64,000 nt of DNA, from positions 31,204,565 through 31,268,564 of the forward strand of contig JACMZG010001913.1 in NCBI GenBank assembly GCA_018340805.1. Reading direction: 5' to 3'. Below are positions 45,001 to 57,000 of the stretch, piece after piece. The notes below the pieces were generated by a model. That model saw nothing but the letters and a program-made list of their open reading frames with translations, was not told where the DNA came from and did no database searches. The stretch comes from Microvelia longipes (Eukaryota; Arthropoda; Insecta; Hemiptera; Veliidae). Position numbers and translations under genes: made by a program. The stretch's first letter is position 1, and each line of letters begins with the position of its first letter.

Positions 45001-48000
45001 AATTTATGCTAGAGAGTTGAAACTTTGTACAAAAATTAATCTACCGCTGTAGTTGTGCTATTTGGAAAATATTTTTTATGACATCTTTAACCCACAATAA
45101 TGACTCAGCAAATATTTCAAAAAATCATCAAACGCGAAAAAATGATGTGGTCGGATTGAGATTTGGCACGCATATATCTATGTATAAGACTATAACCGGA
45201 GGGGGGATCTCTCAGAGTGAATTTGAATATTTGAATCAGGTCAGTATGGAGTAAGGACCTTTCTCAACTTAAGCTATAGCTTTTAATTGCTTGAGTACAC
45301 CCTAACTATGCGAAGGAGCATATAATGGGAGGGAGCCAATGAGGTTAGTCCTAAATGTTAAACCACGCCCTCAATTTCAAATCAGGCCAACCTTATTGGT
45401 TCCTCAACACTATTTTTTCACTATTTTCAACACGTTGAACCATAGTTGACCGGATACTCTTAGATGGGTTGCAAGATGGTTTATATACCTATCTTACTTA
45501 GTTTCATTAGATTTATTAGAAACATAAATAGATGAAGAAAGAGGCTCTCCGCAGACAACTTTGTTTGTTTACATATTACGCAAAGAGCTTTCGACCTAAC
45601 AGGAGATCAGGCCATACAATCATCATTGCCTTACAAACAAATAAAAAAATACAAAATTAAAAAAACTCAAGATAACAAAATCACAAATAAAAATAAATAA
45701 ATAAACAAACATAAGATAGGAACAAAAATAATTAAAATACATAAAAAAAATTACCGCTGACACAAATAAAATAGACATTTATGCAGTAAGCATTCTATTA
45801 CTTTAAATGGGTTTTTGACTAAGCTTATCAGTTTAGGACTTTGGGTCTATTTTCAGGTGATTGGTTAATTTATGCCCTCAAATTGGTTGCCTGGTACAAG
45901 TGAATCACACTCTAGTTTTCTTTAGGTCAAAGTTGTTAGCTTATCTTGTTTATGCCTAATAAAAATTTAAACTTTAACTTGATTTGCTTAGTTTTCTTGG
46001 TGTTGATCCTAGCACCACCTCTTTTTATCTCCTCACTTCTTAGCCAGGGATCCTCCGGAAGTCAAGTGTCCTCTATTAAACAGAGATTTCACTTACAATA
46101 GTACCTAATAATCTAGTACTCTAATTTCACTTTTTGAATGGTTAACAAAGTTACCATATTTAGGTAGTGTTTAGGGAAAAACTTGAATTAACTCAAACTT
46201 TTGGGGTTGTTCGTGTTTTCACTGTGATTTAAGATTTAATGTTGTTACACCTGATTTGTTCCACTCTCTATTAACAATTTCAAATTTGATGTGTTGACAG
46301 GTTTGGTTGTCTGACACCTGGCGGAGAAGCCTCATATGATGTTTTCCTAAGAAATAACACCTATGTGCCTTTGAAAATAGCCTGGGTCACATACTGCAAA
46401 CCTGTTAAACCTCACACTCATCATGGTAATGTGATCTCAGGATATAACTAAACACTTTTTCTTAAAGGCAACTTTTAGGGATTATAATTACTTTGTATAA
46501 GATACAACTAAAATGGTTTTGCTTTAAGTCTCTAGAAAGTGGGAAGTGAAAATCATGACTAAGCAATATTCATATGGGTCTGTTTTGACTGAACAGACTA
46601 GAGACTTCCTACTAGATAACCCTTAGTATAGCCTGTCAGAATTTTATTCTTTAGTTGTTTAAAACAGGACCTTTCTCTTACTTGATTTTATTGTTCAAGT
46701 GATTTGTATTTTTGTTTTTTTTTCCTTGACTATGTTTGTATATTGCTTTGTTGTAGTCTCCAAATGTATTAAATTTATTTATTATTTTTTAAGAACAATA
46801 GTCAAGGTACAACCTTAAAGAGTGACTTATTTTGCCTTCTGATAAAGGATGAGGTCGTCTACCATTTCAGATTGAGGGCTTTTGGTCCCGGGGTTCAAAG
46901 ATTGGAAAATAGCACCCAGTTTTTTCCTCCTACAGTCTATTGTTTAGTTTAAAAATCTTGACAGGTCGGTTTCTAAAGAAAAAAATCCCTGCAAGAAGGG
47001 AGTGGGAAAAAACTATGTAAACAATCAGGTTATTTTACCCGTATTTTCTTGGCGATGTTTTTTTACATTTCTTTTATGTAGTTTTATTTTAAAATATCAT
47101 TTCAAGATTAATTTGAAAGTAGTTTTCAAAAAGATGCAATCAAAGGAAGAACCACAAACAAAGTGAACGATTTATTTATTTATTTATTTATTGTTTATTT
47201 ATTTTTAAGATTTTTTATGATTGCGGGGAAGAAGGTTTTTTCCCTACAGCGGTTATTGTGGTAGGGATTTTTTTTCTTTTTAAGTGAGAGGTTGGCAGAG
47301 ACTTCTCTGCTTGGTCAATCCCCAAAATACTTATGACCTTGAGGATTTTCAAACTAAATGATAGACTGTAGTAACCGTGTTCCTATTTTACTTTGAAAGC
47401 AAGTCTTATGTATGCTTCTCAAAGAACTAGGCTTGATATGGCTTACGCAGTCAGTTTAGTAATCAGGTTTTGCTCAAATCCCAAGAAAATTAATTGGCAG
47501 GTAATCAATAGAGTATTCAGGTGCTTAAAGCAAATTTAATCAGGTACTTGAAAATTTTAATTAAGAAATGTTAGCAGGCTGGATCACTAATACTCTGCTT
47601 TAGGGTGGAGTCAAATTAGGTGCTCAGAAGTTAGGCTTAAAAGAGATCATTACTTCGCCTTGGCAGTCAAATTGTAAATTACCTGCCTTGGCTTTGCCTA
47701 TGCTGGTAATTTCTATGGCCCTCTCTTCTTCAGCTCGGTTGCTAACTTTATAACTAGTCAGTAAAATTCCATTTTCCTGCCTTTATACACAAATAACTAT
47801 TGTTTACCACTATTTAAGTAATATTTATTGTTTGCCATACTCTGCATAGTTATACTGTGTTAATATGTATTGTTCTCGGCACATTTTAACTTGACTACCA
47901 ACATAATAAATAAAAATTAGTTTATATATCAAAATTTTTACTGTGCTAAAAAAAATCCCTCCGTTGTTTTTTATCTGGTAAATCACACTTGAAACACAAA

Positions 48001-51000
48001 TGGTAGGTAAATACTTTGACTTATTTACTCTCTAAAGTGTATGATTTGGCTTTGTAAATTTCTAATTCTTTTATTTTGTTACTTCAGGTAGAAGAATGAA
48101 AGATTTTCCATTGAGTGTTGTGGTAGACCTGCACAATCCACTGGTGAAGAATTTCTGCAGAATTGACCTAGCTGAGTACTATGGACTACAGTCATTCAAC
48201 CCCTTCTCTGTAAGGCTCCTTTTTAATGAATCATTAAACAACTTATAGTATAGCACAATCAAAGAGACTAATACTTCGGAGGGAGGACTTAGGCAAAATA
48301 ACACAGTGGTAATGGGTCTAAAAGTGTGACAGTTACCTTTGGGTGTACTTACTCCTACTAGAGCCTCCCTAGATGAAGACTAGAAACTCCTCACCCATCT
48401 AAAACCCCTATCAGAGACAAACGGCAGACATTTTTGAGTGACATCACATTAAATCACTTTATACATCACATATTATTAATAAATATATGCAGTAGATAAT
48501 AATTAAAACTTATCTTTGAATTAATTTTATTTAATTTAAGACAATATAGTCGAAACGTAATGGGATATTTAAGTGAAATTGTAATTATTATAAAAAATCA
48601 AAAAATGATGTCACAAACATACAGTTAAGGCACCTAGCTACCCAGAGAACGATAAAAGCTCTTGTATCATCCCTCTAAGTATTAGTCTCTTTGAGCACAA
48701 GTATAATCAGTTGACATGGAGGGAAAATAGTGGTAAGAACCAATGAGGTTGGGCAGATATGAAATTGTGGGCGTGGTTTAACATCAAGGCTTAACCTCAT
48801 TGGCTCCCTGGCAGTATTTTCCCTCACTGTCTACAGATTATAACCATGTGTCACACTTAAATTTGATTTAACATCCATTAAATTGTTTATTTGTTTGTAT
48901 TAAACTTTTTATGTATAAACTAATAATTTAATAAATATATAAATACATTTTCAGATAAGCCCAAGTATAGTAGTGTTAGATTCTTATGGGGAAATGAAAT
49001 TAAGTTTGTCTGTTCAAATACCAGACAATTGCAATGAAGGATACTTGGAAGGTTCTTGTGTTGGACTCATCTATGAAGATACAGCCCAGAGGTTTGCTTT
49101 TTTTAAATAAAATATTAGAGTTTGTTTCCTAGAGTTAATCTAAAATTATGTAAGTTCTGCCAAAGTTTGTTTTCTAAATTTGATCTAAAGTTTGTGTTTT
49201 AAGTTTTGCTGAAGTTTGTTTTTATAGATTTTTTTATTCAAAAAGTCTACATTTCACAAATATACATAGACTTACTATACATTTAATAACATTTCACCTG
49301 ATAAGCCTGTGAGTGAGAACAAATTTTTAATAACATTCTTCTGGGGGCTACATAGCGTAAGAGCGAGAATTGACTAGGGTAGAGTATAACACGACATAGC
49401 TCTTGAGTTGATCTTAAGTTCTTTTCTGAATCAAGTTAGTTTTCTAAATTTGATCTGAAGTTAGTATTTTATGTACGTTTAAAGTTTGTTTTCTTGAGTT
49501 GTCTTTAAGTGCTGTTATTTTAAAGCTGTTTTTAAGTTCTGTTAAATTTGTTTTCTAGAGTAATCTAAAGTTTTGTGCTGAATCTAATTTTTTTCTACAT
49601 TTGATCTAAAGTTTGTGTTTTAATCAAAGATACTAATACTTAGAAGTAGGACTTAAGTCGAATAATACATTGATACGGGGTCTAGAAGTGTGACAGATTC
49701 CATTGGGTGCCATAACTGTACTTACTCCCATTTAAATCTCCTTAGAGGGAGACTAGAGAATCCCCACCTCTCTACAACCCCTATGAGGGCATTATCAGTG
49801 ACCTCATATTATATCACTTTGTACAAGACATATAATTTAAGAATACATGCGCTAGTTAATAATTACAACTTATTTTAAAATCATTTTACTTAATTTAAGA
49901 CAAAATTCTTGAAAATAATTTAATATTTATGTGAAATGATGTAATATTTCACATGTAATGTAAATTATTATGAAAAATCAAAATATGATACCAATGTACA
50001 GTTATGGTATCAAGTTGCCTAGGGAATGATTAAAGCTGTTGCATCCTCCCTCTAAATATTTGTCTCTTTCATAATTATGATAGAGACAGAACAGTCTGTC
50101 TTATTTTATTCTAACGTTTTTGTCAACGTTAGTTTTCTACCCAAAGTACAATATTTTAATTAAAACTCATTTTAAATTTACTTATTATTGTCCCTCCAAG
50201 TCCTTTAAGATGATTACTAGGTAAAAAGCCAACTTAAGAAATTTGATTTTTTTTGGCAAAACTTAACTGATTTAATGTAAACTTGGAATATCCTACATAA
50301 ACAATTTCAAAGTGATGTGTGATTATCATCAGTGAATGCATTAAAAATAATCAAAGTAATTTTTGTTTTTCAGAGGAAGTTGGAGAAGTCTTTGCCACCG
50401 ACCTACTGGACTGGACGCAGATCTCTATAAAGTAACCTTGTCAGCCAGTATTGAAGTACCTGATATAGACATTACATCTGTTGATTCCTCATCCTGCTTT
50501 ATGGTATAGTCTGAAATTAGTTCTTAACATATCTTTTTTAAGGAGACAAAATACTTAAATAAAAATGTTTTTATCTCTTCACTCATTTCTCATGAATTAT
50601 TACAGCTTTCATTTGTTTTGGCCATCATCAGTGCCTTGAAAATAAACAAACAAAAATATGAGGAATATTCAGGTATGAATTACCTTAGAACTTTTCCAAT
50701 CATACGATCCTTTTTACTATTCACATCCTCACCTCTTGCGTCACTTTATCTGGGAATATGAAAATGATCCAATTTTTATGGCAGAATGCCTTGATAAATA
50801 TGTGTTAAAACTGTTTTATTTCCCATTCCCAGCAGTCACCCGTCAATTTAATTATCTTGCTCGATTCTGCTTAACAATGCGATCGGACAAAGACCTTGCA
50901 TATACTTGCTTTATTGAAATAAAATGTTCCTTACTTATTTTCCTTGTAAAGGGGTAAATTGTGCCAGATTTCAGATTAATTAGATGAGATTACGTTTAAC

Positions 51001-54000
51001 TGAGGAATGTCAAGTGACCAGGATATTTTTTGTTAATAAGTCTGTTTAACTAAAGAATATCAAGTGGCCAGGATATTGCTTTGTAAATAAGTCTGTGTGA
51101 CTAAGGGATATCAAGTTACCAGGATATTCCTTTGTAAATAAGTCTGTTTGACTAAAGAATATCTAGTGGCCAGGATATTGCTTTGTAAATAAGTCTGTGT
51201 GACTAAGGGATATCAAGTTACCAGGATATTCCTTTGTAAATAAGTCTGTTGACTAAAGAATATCTAGTGGCCAGGATATTTCTTTGTAAATAAGTCTGTG
51301 TGACTAAGGGATATCAAGTTACCAGGATATTCCTTGTAAATAAGTCTGTTTGACTATAGAATAACAAGTGGCCAGGATATTGCGTAAATAAGTTGTTGAA
51401 AGAATATCAGTTATAGGGTTCCTTTGTTATAAGTCTGTTTGACTATAGATAAAGTGGCAGTTTGTAAATAAGTCTGTTGACTAAAGAATATCAAGTTACT
51501 AGGATATTCCTTGTAATAAGTCTGTTTGTAAAGAATAACAAGTGGCCAGGATATTGCTTTGTAAATAAGTCTGTTGACTAAAGAATATCAAGTTACCAGG
51601 ATATTCCTTTATCAATTAATCATTTGGACAGAGGTGTATGAATTGATGAGGATAATCTAATAATCCAGATGTTTTTATCATTTTGTTCTATTGCTAATTG
51701 TTATGTATCTACATTAATTCAATTATTAACACAATGTAATCCATTATATTTAGAACATATTAGTAACAATAAAAACAAAGTTTATTATTAAACTGTCAAC
51801 GTAACCTAGGTAACCTAAAGATGTATCAAGTTCCCCCCTTAAATTTGGTGCCCCTAATTTGGCCTAAATGTCTCCTCCATATTAAACCCTCGTCTCCATC
51901 TATCCTAACCTGATAGTGGTGAGTTCCCTCTCGTTTCACTATAACTCCAAATTCCCATTTCCCTTCACCTCGATAACTCCTGACCTGCACTCTCTCTCCT
52001 ACCTTAAACTCTTTAGCTAAGAATTCTCTTTTCCTATAATTGATCTCAATCGAATCCCCTGAAGACACTAACAAATCTAATTCTGTTCGAATCTTGCGCC
52101 CAAACATTAACTGTGACGCACATGCTCCCGTCGTATTAGGTGTATTCCTTAGTTGCTTAACAACCTAACTAATTTATCTGATACATCCCCTGACTCCATC
52201 TCCATACCTGTAATCCCCTTTTGATGGTTTGGACAAATCTTTCAGCCTGCCCATTTGAAGCTGGATGAAATGGAGCGGTTAGCTTGTGACAGATTCCGTA
52301 ATCCTTAAGGAACTGGGTGAAATGGGTCGAAGAAAACTGTCTTCCATTATCTGACACTAACACGTACGGTAGTCCAAATGTAGCGAAAAGTTTCTTGAGT
52401 TGCTTCGTACACCATTCTGAGGTTGTTGATTTGGTAGGGATTACCTCAACCCATTTTGTATAGGCATCTACCACAATAAAGTATGTCCAACCTTTCATAG
52501 GACCCGCGAAGTCAATGTGAATTCTCTCCCAAGGGGTTTCTGGAATAACCCAGGGATGGTGCGGTTCTTTGCAGGTTCGTTCTTTTAAACAACACTGTTT
52601 ACAGCCTCCTACCATATTTTCAATATCCTTATCTATTCCAGGCCAGTAGCAATAGCTTCTCGCTAACTCCTTCATTCTTACCATTCCAAGATGTCCTTCA
52701 TGTAATTCCCGTAAAACTGGTTTCCGTAACGTCGCTGGCACTAGTATTCGTATTCCTCTAAATATGCATCCATCCTGGAGTGAGTATTCTTCGTCGCGCA
52801 ACCCTATATCTCTTAAACTCATCCCCTTCTTTAATCTTTCTAACACATTTGCTAATTGATCGTCTTTAGCTGTCTCGGTTCTTATATGATTTATTTTCAC
52901 TGGAAGAGTCATAATTTGATTGATTTGAAATTTTGCGGATTCGTCTGAAAAATTTTCATTAATCTTTTCAAACGGAAATCTGGATAAGTAGTCAGCATTT
53001 GCGTGTGCCTCTGTCCTTTTATACTCTATATTGTAGTCAAATCCGGATAAAAAATGGGCGTAATTAAAAATTCGTGTAGCTGCAATGGATGGTAATGTAC
53101 GGTGTAGATCAAAAATAAAAACTAATGGTTTGTTATCGGTTATAAGTGTAAACTTGCGTCCGTATAGATATGGATAAAATTTCTTGAGTCCCCAAAATAT
53201 TCCGGTAGCTTCCTTATCTATTTGGCTGTAACGGCTTTTCAGACCCATCTCCTAATCTATGAGAAAGCACCGCCCCTAGACCGACTGGAGATGCGTCTGT
53301 CGCCAAAACCAATGGTAAGTTTGGATTAAAATGTGTTAAATACTTTTTCACTTGTAATTTCTCCAATGACTTTCTGAAATGTTTTCTCACACTCTGCCGA
53401 CCAAATGAACTTGTTTCCTTTCTTTAATAGCTTATTTAGGGGATTTAAATGAGTTGCCAAATTTGGTATAAAGCGGTTGTAGTAGTTGGCTACTCCAATA
53501 AAACGTAGTTCCGACGTTTTCTGGTTTCTTTGCTTCTTTAATAGCTTTAATTTTCTCATCAGTCTTGTGAAGTCCTTCCGAATCAATTTTGTGTCCAAGA
53601 TATTGTATCGACATTTGGCAAAATTTACTTTTCTCCCTGTTAACTCGCAAATCGTATTCACGCATCCTTTGTAGTACCTGCTTTAATCTTATCAACATCT
53701 CTTCAATGGTGGTTCCCTGTATTATGACGTCATCAAAAAATGACTTTACACCTTCTAACCCTTGTAAAACTTTGTCCATGAACCGGTTCCATATAGCTGG
53801 TGCTACTTTGACTCCGAACATAAGTCTATTAACTTTTGTACACCCCCTTCTGAGTACTAATTGCTTGCATTAGAGAACTTTCTTCGTCCATTTGCATATG
53901 CAAATAGCGTTGCTTACGTCTAAAGTACAAAAATATTTCCCTCCATTCATGGCCGCAAAAATTTCTTCAATTCTGGGTATTGGGTAATGCTCATCTTTGA

Positions 54001-57000
54001 TAACCTTATTCAACGTGACTTTATAGTCAGCACAGTCTTACACTCCCGTTTGGTTTTGAGACTGGCACTACTGGCGTGCCCCATTCAGCATGTTCTACTT
54101 TGCTTATTATCCCTAATCCTTCTAGTCTATCAATTTCCATCTCAACCTTATTCTTAAGTGCAAAAGGTACTTGTCTCGGCTTAAAGAATATCGGTTCCAC
54201 ATTTTCTTTTAGTTTTAATTGAACTCTGTAATTTGGAATGCATCCTATGTCAGACCTAAAAATATCTTTAAACTCGTGTAATATGGTATCTAATTTTTCC
54301 GTTTCGTTTGTCCTAATCAATTTTATTTCCCCCCAATCTAACTTAACATCTTTAAACCAATCTCTGCCAAAAATTGGATCCACTTTTTGATTAATAATAA
54401 ATAGTTTCCCAAAAAAATCAAAATTTTTGTATCTACATTTAACAATGACTACACCTTTTGGCCGTATAATTTCCCCTGTGTAAGTCCTTAACTCAACATT
54501 AGTTTTAAATAATCTATTTCTAAACCCTAACCTAGAATAATCATACCATGACATTGAACTCAGGGCCGCGCCCGTATCTAGCTCCATATTAAGTTTTTGC
54601 CCTTCTATCTCTATCTGAACTATAAACTTACCACTACTGTCTGTCTTAATACTGTTACTAGTGTACGTATGATTACTCCTAGACGTCTCCTTTATACTGT
54701 AAATATCGTGTTTATTCTGATTTTCATTTTCCTCTTCACTATTCTTATCTACCAGCCTTACTTCTCTCTTCCTAGATTTGCTTCTGTTCATACATACTCT
54801 AGCTAAGTGCCCAATAACTCCACATGACCGGCACGTTTCTTCTTTACTCAAGCATGTATTTGCTCTGTGTGTCGGACTACCACACCGATAACACCTACCT
54901 CGTAATGATGCAAAACTGTCCTCCTCAGTTTCTTTCCTCTCTGGTCTAAAACGATTATTTACTCTCTTAAATGATCTTTCTTCCACTGATGATGGCCTTG
55001 TCTTGTTCGTAATTTTATTTACTGACTTATTAGAATCGGTATGCATCAAGGCATTCTCTTGTTTGGCTTGTTCTATCGAGTGGCCTATTTTTACCATTTC
55101 TTTAAAAGTCACATCTTCTTTTTGCTGTAACAGCCTGGTCTTATGTCTCGATCTTCACCCGCGTATGAATTGAAGTGAGAGTGGTATTTCAGATACTGAA
55201 TGTCCGCACTGGCATTCAAAGTTACATTTATCAGCCAATTTATTTAAATTTGTTACAAAATCAGTTACTGTTTCTCCGTCCTCTTGCACTCGTGTACTAA
55301 ATTCATGTTGCCTCACCCAAATACTCCGTTTTGGTTGTAAATAATCGCTCAGTATTTCAATCAACTCCTTATAAGTCTTATCTAGCGGCTTCTCAGGTGC
55401 GCAAAGCTCATATAGTTTTTGGTGTAGTAGTGGAGTTAAAGCATGAAGGTAAATACTTTAATCTCGGACTCATTTATATTTTTTAGTCTCATAAACGTAT
55501 CCAAACGTCTATAAAAGTTTTCAAAAGTTTCCTCATCGTGATAGGGAACAAAGCTTATACCCGATGTAGGTGAAATAGTACTACTACTTGTATTCTCATT
55601 ACTTTTTGTTTCCGTATTATTGACAGGTAACGCTGTCAATTTATTTTTTTGTATTTGTAAAGCCGTACTAATTCTTTCAAGACGTTCCTCTATCTCTGAG
55701 TCTACTAGTTCTTCCTCTGTTTGCTCTTCTATAGCAGTCTGAGCAAGATTAAAATGAGTGTTACTATTTTGTAATAATAGTATCTTACCTTCTACTTCTT
55801 CAAAACATAATTTACTTACATCGATCTTTTCTACTTTTGTTAATCGCGCTTTGATTACTTTGCGTGTAGTTTTAGCCTTTGCTAAAATCTCTTTCTTTTC
55901 TTCCTCCCTCGTCGCCATTCTGTTATGTATCTACATTAATTCAATTATTAACACAATGTAAAATCCATTATATTTAGAACATATTAGTAACAATAAACAA
56001 AGTTTATTATTAAACTGTCAACGTAACTAGGTAACCTAAAGATGTATCACTAATAATCCAGTTTTATCCTTTTCTAAGTTATTATCTTACATTTTTTTAG
56101 GTAAATGCTAAGGAAATAGACAAGAGAGGTTTTTATACTAAAGAAAAAATATTTATTTTGAAGAACAAGTCAAACGCCAACACCCAGATTTGTTTGTGTT
56201 TAGAGTCGGATTTGTTTCAAATAGTTAAATTAGTCAATGATGGTAAAACTGTGATAACTAAACCTGAGTCTCGTGATGTCATTACATTTCAACCTCATCA
56301 ATCTATTCAGGTATTGTACATTTTCTTCAGATAGGGAATGAAATGGCTGATTCTAAGGATATAAGACAAAAAAAGGGTTCTTCTGGGCTCTTACATAATA
56401 ACTTATGGAGCTAACTTATAATAGCCATTTTATAGCCAAAATGTGTTAAGCAGTGTTACATTGGATTAAATTAGATAAAATTTTCATTGTCGAGGACCCA
56501 TAACTAGGTATGACAATAGTCAAAAAAATAAATTAAAAATTTAAAAATTCATTTACTCAGTAGATACAATTCTTTTTCAGTTATTAGGGTGAAGTGCAGG
56601 TGGAGTGTATTATAATAATCAATATAAAAAAGCCTCTCCACAAAGTTAATTAAATAAAATTCAAAACAGGCTTTCAACCTAAACGGTTATCATCAGTGCC
56701 TAAAAACAAAAAGTAAAATAGACTAAAAAACACTAAAAAGAAGAATCAAAAAGTAAAAATGACAAACATACAAAACTATGTCTTGTTTTTATACTATTTT
56801 TGTATGTTTGTCATTTTTACTTTTTGATTCATCTTTTTAGTGTTTTCTAGTATATTTTACTTTTTGTTTTTAGGCACTGATGATGACCGTTTAGGTTGAA
56901 AGCCGGTTTTGAATTTTATTTAATAAACTTTGTGGAGAGGCTTTTCCGTATTGATTATTATTAATTCTCTTTCAATACTTTGCAAATGCAGGATTTAAAC

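Larger units (their letters stand above)
51699..56049 (-). mobile_element. Ty3/Gypsy LTR retrotransposon, antisense in DLEC1 intron
   Basis: A 4351-bp element on the minus strand. LTRs (51699-51828 and 55921-56049) are only 130 and 129 bp. The target duplication is CTAAT (51694-51698 and 56050-56054). In its sense direction it carries gag with two CCHC knuckles, protease, RT, RNase H and integrase, a Ty3/Gypsy order. All domains appear present, but the reading frame is broken in several places. The LTRs differ only by indels, so the insertion is young or the breaks are assembly errors. Confidence 0.93.

Noticed and set aside
46845..46915. Possible tRNA-like SINE head
   Set aside because: GGATGAGGTCGTCTACC and GGGGTTCAAAG are suggestive, but boundaries and duplications are not visible.
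50995..51612. CRISPR-like array
   Set aside because: Units are contiguous tandem repeats with no unique spacers, in a eukaryotic intron.
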